Counted from the stretch's first letter, positions 7,858 through 15,953 are shown. The stretch: 21,863 nucleotides of DNA from JADHUC01 sp964617665 (GCA_964617665.1 CAZUAH010000218.1:1-21863), one strand, 5' to 3'. Numbers and translations: made by a program. The notes: generated from the letters alone by a model not told the origin.

Positions 7858-8682
7858 CTAAGCAGCCAGTCGCCTTTCCCTGGCACGCCCGTGACGACCT
7901 TCCTGTTGTTCTTGAATGAAGTTCAGTAAGTGGTTCACGGGAGGGATCAACTTGCCTCGGGTACGCAAAATCTCGCGAGCATGGTCCAATCCCACCTTGG
8001 CCCGGAAGAGCAAGCGATGTGCTTCGTTCAGGGCCTTGATGTACTCGGGCGGAAAATCATTCCGTTTCAGTGCGACAACATTGACACATCGCGGCCGCGC
8101 CGGGGCACCTTCTATCAGCATGTACGGTGGCACGTCGTGCAGGACGCGGCTGTGACCACCAACGAAACAGAAGCTCCCGATGGTTGTGAACTGGTGCACG
8201 CCCACCATGCCAGACAATGTCGCGTTGTGGTGGATGCGAACATGGCCGGCCAGCAGCGTGCCGTTTGCTATGACTACGTGGTCGCCAACACTGCAGTCGT
8301 GGGCCACGTGGCAGCAGGCCATCAGGAAGCAATGGCTGCCGACAACCGTTCGGCCTTCTTCCTTTTCGCTGGCGCGATTGATGGTCACGGCCTCGCGGAT
8401 CACGTTGTGGTCACCGATTACCACCTCTGTGTCGGTACCGCGGTAGCTTAGGTCTTGCGGATCGCCCCCGATGACAGCACCCGGGTAGATCTTGTTGAAC
8501 TCGCCAATCGTCGCGTGTCCCATCACCGTGACGTTGTTCATGAGAACGGTGCCGCGGCCGATGGTCGCGTCCGGTCCGACCACGCAGAACGGGCCGATTT
8601 CTACGCCCTCGTCGATCCGGGCTCGCGGGTCTACCTCGGCTTTGTCCGATATTCGGATTTCCGTGGAGGGACGCTCGTCCAT
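7858..8682 (-). CDS. lpxA: UDP-N-acetylglucosamine O-acyltransferase (LpxA)
   Basis: LpxA transfers a 3-hydroxyacyl chain from acyl carrier protein to UDP-GlcNAc, the first step of lipid A synthesis, in the cytoplasm. The 274-residue protein has the left-handed beta-helix hexapeptide pattern through about residue 190, then a helical C-terminal domain. Diagnostic pieces are GGDPQDLSYRG (72-82), IREAVTINR (95-103), CCHVAHDC (123-130, with H128 matching the catalytic H125 of E. coli) and GVHQFTTIG. Gly176 aligns with E. coli Gly173, which in that enzyme permits a long (C14) acyl chain, so a long chain is a reasonable guess here. The gene lies 23 bases after lpxC and 12 before the oxidoreductase, which fits one operon. 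Confidence 0.96.
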   Translation of the reverse strand: MDERPSTEIRISDKAEVDPRARIDEGVEIGPFCVVGPDATIGRGTVLMNNVTVMGHATIGEFNKIYPGAVIGGDPQDLSYRGTDTEVVIGDHNVIREAVTINRASEKEEGRTVVGSHCFLMACCHVAHDCSVGDHVVIANGTLLAGHVRIHHNATLSGMVGVHQFTTIGSFCFVGGHSRVLHDVPPYMLIEGAPARPRCVNVVALKRNDFPPEYIKALNEAHRLLFRAKVGLDHAREILRTRGKLIPPVNHLLNFIQEQQEGRHGRARERRLAA

Positions 8683-8705
8683 GAGTCCAAACCCTCACTA
8701 TTTTC

Positions 8706-9584
8706 TTAGGCTGTGTGTCGCAAAGTGCTGGCGGCTTGAACTTCTGCCAGCATTACCATTACTAATTGTGCGTTCAGTCGATGACCGCTGCAGTGTGCGA
8801 TGAAGTGCCCTGATAGATCATATCCCGATAGTGCTAGGTCGCCGACCAAATCAAGGGTCTTGTGGCGTACGCACTCGTCCGCGAATCGTAGCGTATTGTC
8901 AATGGGGCCACGATCGTCGAATACCAGCAAATCCTGGTATGTCACCCTTGTGCCCAAGCCTTGAGATCGCAGCCATTCCGCTTCGTCCTGAAGGATGAAA
9001 GTCCGCGATGCTGCCAAGTCGTTACGAAATGTGTTTGGCGTCACGTTGACCGTTAGGCTCTGCCGGCCGATTGGCCCTGTGGAACCGTAATCGATTCGGC
9101 ACTGGATGCTAAATTCGTTTGCCTCGGAAGGTCGAGCTTCCACCCAGCAGCGATCGTCGCCCACACGAACTGGCCGGTTGACAACGAACTGTTCACGCAG
9201 AGCCGGTTGTTCCTCGATCCCCGCTGAGTCTAACGCTACGACGAATGGCAAGGCGGAACCGTCACAGCCTGGCATTTCGGGGCTGTTGGCCCGTACTTCG
9301 CAGTTGTCGATTCGCAGACCGGCCAAAGCCGCCATGATGTGCTCGACCATTTCCACCGTTGCGTTGCCACACTGTAATGTCGTCCTCAGTGGAATCTCGA
9401 TACGGTTGTGTACCAACGCATCGATTCTCTGCCGCGATTGCAGGTCGGAGCGAATGAAGACGATGCCGGTATTCTCCGGAGCGGGATGAAACTCAATCGA
9501 AACATCGCGCCCGCTCCAGTATCCGAATCCCTCGACACGGGCAGTGCGGGAGATAGTGCGTTGTTGTCGAAAGGAGGTACTCAA
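8706..9584 (-). CDS. lpxC: UDP-3-O-acyl-N-acetylglucosamine deacetylase (LpxC)
   Basis: LpxC is the zinc-dependent committed step of lipid A synthesis, removing the acetyl group from UDP-3-O-acyl-GlcNAc. At 292 residues it is near the usual length. Zinc ligands H82 (in VEHIMAAL), H241 and D245 (in RHKTLDLVGDL) are all present. So are the catalytic residues E81 and H268 (in CSGHRLN) and the loop GCDGSALPFV. The start is a TTG at 9584. An in-frame TGA only three codons upstream rules out a longer protein, and the N-terminus (RQQRTISRTARVEGFGYWSG) then matches the family. No clear ribosome binding site precedes the TTG, so translation may depend on the upstream skp gene 39 bases away. Confidence 0.95.
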   Translation of the reverse strand: MSTSFRQQRTISRTARVEGFGYWSGRDVSIEFHPAPENTGIVFIRSDLQSRQRIDALVHNRIEIPLRTTLQCGNATVEMVEHIMAALAGLRIDNCEVRANSPEMPGCDGSALPFVVALDSAGIEEQPALREQFVVNRPVRVGDDRCWVEARPSEANEFSIQCRIDYGSTGPIGRQSLTVNVTPNTFRNDLAASRTFILQDEAEWLRSQGLGTRVTYQDLLVFDDRGPIDNTLRFADECVRHKTLDLVGDLALSGYDLSGHFIAHCSGHRLNAQLVMVMLAEVQAASTLRHTA

Positions 9585-9623
9585 TGGTGGTCAATCTTCA
9601 AAGCGTGCGAGAGGATATCACTA

Positions 9624-10238
9624 CTAACGAGGCGGAATGTGAGGTCCGCTACCTCCTCCGCCGGCAACACTCGCGCGATTTAGGGCGTCCAGAACGAGGT
9701 CAGTGATGTCCAGGCGGTTTTGGAACACGACGAACCGGTTGACGCCTGACATGATCGATCTAGTGTCTGCCGAATTAATGTCTTCGCGGTTGAAACGCAC
9801 GACGAGGCCGATTTGGTTCCGGAACGCGAAGTCGGATACCACGCCCTCGATTTTCTTGTATGTGGCGTAGTAGGCCTGTGCCTCAGCCTCGATGAATGCC
9901 TTTTCACGCTTGGCACCATCCAGCTTCAATCTCAACTGCATCTCCGCAATCCTCTCTTCGGCCGCCTTGTACTCGGGCGAGCCGGCTTTGTACTGCTGCA
10001 GTTTGCCCATTTCCGCGCGGATCTTTTGGCCTTCCTCTGCGGCCCATTTTCTAAGCTCGCCATGATTCTTTTGGGAGTTCTCAAGCTCCGCCTTGAACGG
10101 GTCGTAGTTTTTGAGCACGTACGGGATGTCAATCACCGCGACACGCGTGCCTGCAGTTTGCCCATATGACGACTGTGTGGTGAAGCCGAGAGAGAAGAGA
10201 ACTGCCACGACCGTGGCGAAACAGAGCGTAGTCTTCAC
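9624..10238 (-). CDS. skp: Skp/OmpH-family periplasmic chaperone
   Basis: This Skp-like protein is expected to hold unfolded outer-membrane proteins in the periplasm. From the GTG at 10238 it has 204 residues: a signal peptide (about 1-27, hydrophobic core LCFATVVAVLFSLGF), the start of the mature part TRVAVIDIPYVLKNY, then a long charged coiled-coil (about 50-125) forming the tentacles, and a beta-rich return strand with GLVVRFNR. The tail is glycine/proline-rich. GTG 10238 is chosen because AAGGAG lies 7 bases upstream and the protein then opens with a signal peptide. The frame is open to 10397, but that extension would bury the signal sequence. It leads into lpxC, so outer-membrane protein folding and lipid A genes are linked. 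Confidence 0.88.
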   Translation of the reverse strand: MKTTLCFATVVAVLFSLGFTTQSSYGQTAGTRVAVIDIPYVLKNYDPFKAELENSQKNHGELRKWAAEEGQKIRAEMGKLQQYKAGSPEYKAAEERIAEMQLRLKLDGAKREKAFIEAEAQAYYATYKKIEGVVSDFAFRNQIGLVVRFNREDINSADTRSIMSGVNRFVVFQNRLDITDLVLDALNRASVAGGGGSGPHIPPR

Positions 10239-10245
10239 GTCAGCA

Positions 10246-10251
10246 CTCCTT
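10246..10251 (-). promoter_or_regulatory. Ribosome binding site of skp
   Basis: The minus strand reads AAGGAG, 7 bases before the GTG at 10238. It fixes the start so that the signal peptide is at the N-terminus. Confidence 0.65.
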
Positions 10252-10432
10252 GCCTTACTGAGGGTCTTCCTTGACCGGCGACGCTCCGACTGAGAAACGT
10301 CACCCACGCAATGACCGGAGACTCCGGCCGACAACGGGTTGAAGCGGGCGGTATTGTGTCGAAGTTCCCCGGACAGGTAAAGGGCAATAATGCCCAATTT
10401 TGTCGGGGCCGAATGACTTGCTACGATGCTGG

Positions 10433-11425
10433 TTAAGCAGCACGCGAGTGGACACCGGTGTCTTCTGCTGGCGCGTCGCCGTCCAGATTGATCAGCTCGC
10501 GGACCGTGTAGTGCTGTTTGCCCAGACTTCCAAAGTAGATCCTGGCGGCGACCTCACCGATCAGTCCCAGGCTCATGAACTGAATGCTCGCCATCATTGC
10601 GAATACCGCTAGCAGCAGGAACGGATTGCCCGTCATATCGACGGCACCGATCAACTTCATCAGTACAGTTGCAAGGCCGGACACGAATGAAATCGCCCCG
10701 CAGCCGAGTCCGACCATACCGAATAGCTTCATCGGGCTGGCGAAATAGTCGAGCATGTATTTGACGGTGATCAGATCGAGGACAACGCGAAAGGTGCGCG
10801 TGATACCGTATTTTGTCTGGCCAAAGCGTCGCGGATGATGATTGGTCACGACTTCCAGGCAGTTTGCACCGCGCCAGTAGGCCAAGATGGGGATGAAGCG
10901 GTGCATTTCGCCGTACAATTCTAGATCCTGGGCGATTTCGCGGCGAATCGCCTTGAGCGTGCAGCCGAGATCGTGGATCGGGAAACCTGTCGTTTTCGAG
11001 ATGATCCAGTTCGCGATCATTGACGGGAGCCGACGATTCAGCCAAGCGTCCTTGCGCTTCTTTCGCCAACCGTGTACGAGGTCGTAGCCTTCGTCGATCT
11101 TCTCGAGCATCATTCCAATGTCGGCGGGATCGTTTTGCAGATCGCCGTCCATCGTTATGATCACGTCGCAGGAAGCTGTCTGAAGCCCAGCTTGCATAGC
11201 AGCGGTCTGTCCGTAGTTGCGCCGAAATCGGACCACCTTCACCCGATGGTCCGCCTGTGCTAGCGTCCGAAGTTCCTCCAGACTACCGTCATGCGATCCA
11301 TCGTCGACAAAGATTAGCTCATATTCTCGACCGAGTCCCGGCAGCGTGTCGTTCAATTTGCTATACAGATGGGGAATGTTTTCCCGTTCGTTGTAGATGG
11401 GAATCACTATCGAGACGCTCATCAT
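10433..11425 (-). CDS. Family 2 glycosyltransferase, DPM1/GtrB/ArnC-like, with two C-terminal membrane helices
   Basis: This is a predicted polyprenyl-phosphate sugar transferase of about 330 residues. The GT-A domain (about 1-215) opens with SVSIVIPIYNE and has the nucleotide-binding DDGS (41-44) and the metal-binding region TMDGDLQ (91-97). Two hydrophobic spans follow, at about 228-255 and 265-292. This layout is typical of enzymes that load a sugar from a nucleotide donor onto undecaprenyl or dolichyl phosphate at the inner membrane. The ATG at 11425 follows AGGA (11435-11438) at 9 bases. An earlier TTG at 11431 is too close to that site. It is followed by a 194-base gap, then skp, so it may or may not be co-transcribed with the lipid A genes. 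The sugar is unknown. Confidence 0.9.
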   Translation of the reverse strand: MMSVSIVIPIYNERENIPHLYSKLNDTLPGLGREYELIFVDDGSHDGSLEELRTLAQADHRVKVVRFRRNYGQTAAMQAGLQTASCDVIITMDGDLQNDPADIGMMLEKIDEGYDLVHGWRKKRKDAWLNRRLPSMIANWIISKTTGFPIHDLGCTLKAIRREIAQDLELYGEMHRFIPILAYWRGANCLEVVTNHHPRRFGQTKYGITRTFRVVLDLITVKYMLDYFASPMKLFGMVGLGCGAISFVSGLATVLMKLIGAVDMTGNPFLLLAVFAMMASIQFMSLGLIGEVAARIYFGSLGKQHYTVRELINLDGDAPAEDTGVHSRAA

Positions 11426-11536
11426 GGCCAAGCATCCTGCCGCTAGAGTGGATATTTTCGAGGAGACGAGAGTCTAGGCATAGCGGCAACCTGGGACAAT
11501 GGCAATCGCTTCTCCCAGAGCCTCTGACAACCGCTC

Positions 11537-12124
11537 ATGAATCGCTTCTTTCAGGTCCTATTGATTGGCTCGCTCATTGGTTTTTCGTGGATGGCCATGA
11601 TGATCGTTCACGAGATCGGCCATGTGTTACACGCCCTGGTGAGCGGTGGGACGGTAGTACAACTCGTTCTGAGTCCCTGGGAGTTCTCTCGAACCGACGT
11701 ATCACCAAATCCCTGCCCGCTCTTCGTCGCCTGGGGCGGCGCAGTCTGGGGTGTGCTGATACCGATCGTAGTCTGGGCTATTGTGAAGATTGTGGCTCGT
11801 CCGCACTCACACCTGGCTGCATTCTTTGGCGGATTCTGCTGCGTCGCCAACGGGGCCTACATTGGTGCCGGTGCGATTCTTCAGGCGGGAGATGCGGGGG
11901 ACATGCTGCGCAGCGGTGCCGCGTCTTGGACGCTCATTACGTATGGAATCCTCGTAGTGTCGGCAGGGCTATACCTATGGAACGGCCTTGGTCCTCACTT
12001 CGGGCTGGGGGCGAGTGGAGGACGCATCGACAGACGTACGGCAATTGTCATGGCCATCGCGCTGACAGTCGTCTTCGTGGGCGAGGTCGTTTGGACGATG
12101 GTCCATTCCATCAGCGGAAGGTGA
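11537..12124 (+). CDS. Small M50-like (M50B-type) membrane metalloprotease homologue
   Basis: This 195-residue integral membrane protein has the zinc-metalloprotease motif HEIGH at residues 25-29, placed at the end of the first membrane span (about 7-28). Further hydrophobic segments lie at about 66-86, 93-112, 130-150 and 168-190. The size, the early HExxH and a following GG-rich membrane segment (AWGGAVWG) resemble M50B-type proteins. I do not see the usual second M50 motif (NxxPxxxxDG), so peptidase activity is uncertain. It is divergent from the glycosyltransferase and stands alone, ending before a Rho-independent terminator at 12250-12293. The ribosome binding site is weak. Confidence 0.75.
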   Translation: MNRFFQVLLIGSLIGFSWMAMMIVHEIGHVLHALVSGGTVVQLVLSPWEFSRTDVSPNPCPLFVAWGGAVWGVLIPIVVWAIVKIVARPHSHLAAFFGGFCCVANGAYIGAGAILQAGDAGDMLRSGAASWTLITYGILVVSAGLYLWNGLGPHFGLGASGGRIDRRTAIVMAIALTVVFVGEVVWTMVHSISGR

Positions 12125-12249
12125 CTGAATAATCGGCATAGCTTGAAATTGCGTGAAAACTGCTAGAGATGGCCTAGCAAGTGCGCCGATAGTAGAGGTA
12201 CGACAAGCCGGGAGGGCGGGACGACTTATGTTGTTCCGTTTCAGGATAG

Positions 12250-12293
12250 AGGTCATAGCATGTCGACGGATCGGCGTGGTATGACCTTTTTTT
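12250..12293 (+). terminator. Rho-independent terminator after the M50-like gene
   Basis: Bases 12250-12262 and 12275-12287 form a 13-pair stem with one mismatch and one G-U. The outer 8 pairs (aggtcata/tatgacct) are perfect. The loop is 12 bases, and a run of seven T (12287-12293) follows on the plus strand. It sits about 125 bases after the 12124 stop. It also separates that gene from the convergent sigma-factor gene. A smaller hairpin, tgctag/ctagca, lies between. Confidence 0.8.
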
Positions 12294-12352
12294 GTGCGCA
12301 GTCAAGCCGGCATTTGCCAGAGGATTCAAGAGCGTGCCCGAAGATCGGCAAA

Positions 12353-12937
12353 TCAGCTGGCGAGCGTCAAACGCTGACGGAGCTTGCGAACTGCTTTGTA
12401 CTTCTCGTCACTGGCTCGGGCGGACGAGATGTCCAATTCGTCGGCGATCTCCCGGATCGACCAGCCATCGCGGTACATCGAAATGATTGCCTGCTGACGG
12501 GGCGTCAGGCAATCTCCGGCGAGGGCCATCGCACTGTCCAGGGACTCCTTCGTTTCGTGAGTCGGGTCTTGCGCCGAGCGTTCCATCGAATCGCAAGCTT
12601 CCAAGGAGACATGCTTCGGCCGACGGCGCCATCGTTGGGCAGTACACCAGATCGAGCGATTCAGCTCTCGCCGCTCGGGTGATTCGCCGCTTCGCATGGC
12701 CTGCGCGAGCCGACTACGCGATACGCGTTCCAGCATCAGCGTTATGGCCTCTTGCGTGCAATCCTCCCAGTCCTGCTGGTTGATGCCTGCATTGCGCCAA
12801 CTGGTCATGCAATAGCGCTGCATGCTGTCGATAGCGGCAGTATCCTGGGCCTGTGTGGTGCTGACGGTTGCCGCCATCGCCACGGCGCAGGCTGCCAGGG
12901 ACAGCGTCTTGGCCGATGTGGATGGATCCATTCGCAT
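12353..12937 (-). CDS. Sigma-70-family (ECF-like) RNA polymerase sigma factor with unusual N-terminus
   Basis: This is a 194-residue sigma-factor-like protein. Residues about 35-75 resemble region 2 (SWRNAGINQQDWEDCTQEA, like the DAEDLTQE motif). Residues about 143-190 are a region 4 helix-turn-helix (LTPRQQAIISMYRDGWSIREIADELDIS). No classical region 3 is visible, as in ECF factors. The ATG at 12937 follows GAGGT (12944-12948) at 6 bases, so the start is supported. Oddly, residues about 10-30 (KTLSLAACAVAMAATVSTTQA) look like a weak signal peptide or hydrophobic helix, unexpected for a cytoplasmic sigma factor. It is 92 bases downstream of the GTPase pair on the same strand. Its target promoters cannot be read from the sequence. 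Confidence 0.8.
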   Translation of the reverse strand: MRMDPSTSAKTLSLAACAVAMAATVSTTQAQDTAAIDSMQRYCMTSWRNAGINQQDWEDCTQEAITLMLERVSRSRLAQAMRSGESPERRELNRSIWCTAQRWRRRPKHVSLEACDSMERSAQDPTHETKESLDSAMALAGDCLTPRQQAIISMYRDGWSIREIADELDISSARASDEKYKAVRKLRQRLTLAS

Positions 12938-12943
12938 TGGTCT

Positions 12944-12949
12944 ACCTCA
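12944..12949 (-). promoter_or_regulatory. Ribosome binding site of the sigma-factor gene
   Basis: The minus strand reads TGAGGT, 6 bases before the ATG at 12937. It supports the start that includes the odd hydrophobic N-terminus. Confidence 0.5.
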
Positions 12950-13029
12950 CGGTACTAGTCGTCGTGTGCATTATCTGCGTCCAACGGACTCGGAGACTAG
13001 CCTTTCTCGCCCGTTTTCTAGGTTTTTTC

Positions 13030-14391
13030 TCAAGGAGCCTCCTTTTCTACCTCCTTCGCATGCGGGTTCGTGAGGATTCTCTGCTTGATTTCGCCCCTCA
13101 AATGTTCCAGAACCGACTGGCGATCGGTCTCATCCAGGATTTGCCGCACAACTTCCTTGGGCGATTGGCCGCCCCACGAAGATCCGTGTTCGAAATAGTA
13201 TTTTGACGCTTGGCCCACGATGTACGAGCCGAAGCCGGCTGCCGCGCCTTGCGGAACGGCTGTCAGCAGAGTTCCGTAGCCGGCCGTAAGTGCCTTGAAC
13301 GCCGATGCCGCAAGATTGACCGTGTACTCCAGTGCCACACCGCCCACGACCCAGCCAGCCGCCTTCAGGATCGAGGCGATCAACTTCCTTGCATGACGCC
13401 ACGACATCTCCAAACCGTAAATATGGGCCAGCGTAACGACCATGGTCACGTCCACGGCGCTGCCCCCCAGTACATCGGCAATGGGAATTGGGTTCAATGC
13501 AACGGCTACAGACTTGATCGTCGCGTAACTCCATATCGTCTGATTGGCGCTTCTGTTGCGAAACTCGACACGCAGCGCCGCGATACGGTCGCTCTTGTCC
13601 GCCGCGTACATGGCCCCGTTTAGTGCCAGCAATGTCAGGCCATCCGACTCCAAAACCTGCAGAATGCGCGATTTCAGTTGCTCCACATCCGGCGATGGGT
13701 TCCGCCACTCACTGCGAGTCGAACCGTCGGACGACTCGATGATGTACTCCACCTCACGCGGGTCGGCGGCGGTTGTCACCACGTTGTCGTCGGGCAGCAT
13801 GCCGCGTAGACGTTCGTCGCGCAATACCTCCAGCAGTCGCTCTCGCTGCTCCGGGCTGTATAGGTCGATTTTGTTGAACACCAAGACTAAAGGCTTGCTG
13901 ATACCGGCCAAGCCGACTAGTGCTGAGAATTCCGTTTCGTTCAGATCCGAGTCAGTAACGAAGAGAATCAGATCGGCTCGTTCGGCCGCTTCGCGAGCCA
14001 TCACGCCGCGATCCATTCCGCCTACTTCGTTCAGTCCCGGTGTGTCCACCAGGACAACCTGAGAATCTGCCAGACCCGGCATGCAATAGCCGCAGCCCTC
14101 CCAAGCCACGTGCCAGACGTTCTTGGTCCAGCCGCCCTGGACATCGACATCGGCCACTGCTTCGCCGACCAGGGCGTTAATCAGCGCGGATTTCCCCGTG
14201 CTGATTTCCCCGAACACGACAATCTCGACGCGGCCTGCCGTCAGCTTCTGAACCATTGCCTTCAACTGGTCCAAATCGCGACGCAACTGCTCCTTCTCTT
14301 CGGCTTTGCACCCGCGCACTTTGTCCAACGTGCGTTCCAACGACGCAATGGCCTGCTGGTAGTGATCGTTGGTGTTTGCTTCGTTGGCCAC
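13030..14391 (-). CDS. DUF697-type Era/dynamin-like GTPase (second of a pair)
   Basis: This is a 453-residue GTP-binding protein. A short helical lead is followed by a TRAFAC-type G domain: G1 GEISTGKS (61-68), G3 DTPGL (116-120) and G4 NKID (173-176). The C-terminal half has the PIPIADVLGG motif and amphipathic to hydrophobic helices (about 300-420) typical of the DUF697/YcjF group, thought to touch membranes. I chose the GTG at 14391, two bases after the upstream gene's stop. The frame is open to 14475, but that would overlap the neighbour by 82 bases, and the family-like part begins later. The tight spacing implies translational coupling with the paralogue. The biological role is unknown. 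Confidence 0.85.
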   Translation of the reverse strand: MANEANTNDHYQQAIASLERTLDKVRGCKAEEKEQLRRDLDQLKAMVQKLTAGRVEIVVFGEISTGKSALINALVGEAVADVDVQGGWTKNVWHVAWEGCGYCMPGLADSQVVLVDTPGLNEVGGMDRGVMAREAAERADLILFVTDSDLNETEFSALVGLAGISKPLVLVFNKIDLYSPEQRERLLEVLRDERLRGMLPDDNVVTTAADPREVEYIIESSDGSTRSEWRNPSPDVEQLKSRILQVLESDGLTLLALNGAMYAADKSDRIAALRVEFRNRSANQTIWSYATIKSVAVALNPIPIADVLGGSAVDVTMVVTLAHIYGLEMSWRHARKLIASILKAAGWVVGGVALEYTVNLAASAFKALTAGYGTLLTAVPQGAAAGFGSYIVGQASKYYFEHGSSWGGQSPKEVVRQILDETDRQSVLEHLRGEIKQRILTNPHAKEVEKEAP

Positions 14392-14393
14392 GC

Positions 14394-15953
14394 CTACTCG
14401 GTATCCTCCGAAAAGTGCTTTCGAGCTAGCTTCATCAGCTTGCGGAGTTCGTCCACGCTTGTGATGCGTTCCCATTCACGGCGAGCAAGTCCAGTCAAAC
14501 CGCCCTCGGGACGCTGCATCTCTTCGCGGAAATACGCAATAAACACCGCACCAATCCAGCGAGTTACGACCGCCTGGACGATACCCTGTAACAAGCCGCC
14601 GGCGATCGTGCCGGCTCCAGGCACGGTTTTCAGCAGCGACGCTACACACGACGCAACCGCCGGTGTGGCCGCGCTTATACCCAGAATTGCGATCAGGTTC
14701 TTGCCCAGCTCTCCCAACAGAGTCTTGGCAGCGTCAAGATCGATGTCCTGCCGATAGACGTGAGCCAAGTCCACCACCATCTTCGTGGAAATGGCGCAAC
14801 CAGCTGCCAAATCGACCAGCGGGAACGGGCTGAGCGCCGCGGCGCCCCCGGCACCCCACATGTGGCGGTCGACAATCTCCCAGGCCCGCCGGTCGAGTGA
14901 TTCTTTGACTCGTTGGCGTGCGTCTTCAACCAACCCGCGAGACTGGAGCAACAGATTGGCCAGCAGCAGACTTTCGCCTTCGCCGCGCACGACCTGCATC
15001 ATCCGCTTGGCCAGCGGGCCAATGTCCGGAGCGACTTCCACCAGCTCCTCGCACTCCGTGCCGTCCGAGCCGACGCGCATGCGAGTCCGCATCGCCGGTT
15101 TGGCACGAACTGCTACGACGTCTTCGGCAGCGATCGTCGTTTTGACTTGCTCGCGGACCTGATCCAATAACCGATCGCGGTCTTGATCATCGTACCAGTC
15201 TTCCTTGTTCAGGCAGACGATCACACGCTTTTCCATCTGGCCTAGTCGTTCGAGCAGGCAGAATTCTGATTCGCGCAATGGTCCGTCGATCGCCAGTAGC
15301 ACCAGATCGGCGTCTTTGGCTGCGTCGGCGGATGCGGTAGTGCGCTCGGCACCGTCCACCTCGCCCAGCCCTGGTGTGTCGACCAACACGACCTTGTCGA
15401 GTCCGGGCCACGGCGTTTCGCTGCGGTGTATCGTGGTTCCGCCTTTGGCGTCTGTTTGAAAGACATCACGGCCGGCCAACGCGTTCATCAGCGATGACTT
15501 GCCGCCGGATATCGTGCCGAAGGCCACGATTTCAAGAGTCTGCGACTGTCGCTTCTCGTCGAACTTCTCGACCAGCGGATCCAGCTGGCCGCGCAGTTCG
15601 TCGCCAGCGGTCTCGTCAGTCTTCAGATCTTCAACCGCTGCAATGTTCTCGTCGATTTCCTGCTTCCGTTGCTGGTGCGTCAGTTCGCTGGGACTTTTGC
15701 TGTGCCGATCGCGCCGTTCCTTCTTACGACGAGTGCGACTCCAAAGTTGCCAGAGAATCCAGACGGTGCAACTGAGCAAGATCAGACCGCCAAGGCCCAC
15801 AACTGTGAAATAGACGTACAGCCAAACTGTGCCCAATTCGGCGACAGCTCGGTACTGGGCGATTAGCTGGGGAGGAATGTAGACCAGCAGGAAGCCCATG
15901 AACGCCAGAACGACCAGCAGCAGAAGCCTGTTGATGGTGCGTTTGGGGGTCAT
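14394..15953 (-). CDS. DUF697-type GTPase with N-terminal membrane anchor (first of a pair)
   Basis: This 519-residue protein starts with two membrane helices (about 8-27 and 43-70) and then a basic stretch (RTRRKKERRDRH), so the G domain should face the cytoplasm. The G domain has G1 GTISGGKS (146-153), G3 DTPGL (192-196) and G4 NKED (249-252, a variant of NKxD). The C-terminal half has SPFPLVDLAAG and hydrophobic helices (about 370-480), like the paralogue downstream. The ATG at 15953 follows GAGAAG (15960-15965). The pair differ in that only this one carries the N-terminal anchor. That suggests a membrane-bound and a soluble partner, but this is inference. Confidence 0.88.
   Translation of the reverse strand: MTPKRTINRLLLLVVLAFMGFLLVYIPPQLIAQYRAVAELGTVWLYVYFTVVGLGGLILLSCTVWILWQLWSRTRRKKERRDRHSKSPSELTHQQRKQEIDENIAAVEDLKTDETAGDELRGQLDPLVEKFDEKRQSQTLEIVAFGTISGGKSSLMNALAGRDVFQTDAKGGTTIHRSETPWPGLDKVVLVDTPGLGEVDGAERTTASADAAKDADLVLLAIDGPLRESEFCLLERLGQMEKRVIVCLNKEDWYDDQDRDRLLDQVREQVKTTIAAEDVVAVRAKPAMRTRMRVGSDGTECEELVEVAPDIGPLAKRMMQVVRGEGESLLLANLLLQSRGLVEDARQRVKESLDRRAWEIVDRHMWGAGGAAALSPFPLVDLAAGCAISTKMVVDLAHVYRQDIDLDAAKTLLGELGKNLIAILGISAATPAVASCVASLLKTVPGAGTIAGGLLQGIVQAVVTRWIGAVFIAYFREEMQRPEGGLTGLARREWERITSVDELRKLMKLARKHFSEDTE

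Noticed and set aside
9584..9706. 40-codon plus-strand frame starting with a perfect AAGGAGGT ribosome binding site
   Set aside because: The site is the complement of codons at the start of lpxC, and the frame is antisense to the lpxC/skp junction with no family likeness. Probably coincidence.
10239..10397. Longer Skp start 53 codons upstream
   Set aside because: It would bury the signal peptide. A strong AAGGAG precedes the GTG at 10238.
11257..12132. 291-codon plus frame covering the M50-like gene in another frame
   Set aside because: Its product is rich in Arg, Ser, Cys and Trp with no motif, while the 11537-12124 frame encodes a coherent membrane protein with HEIGH.
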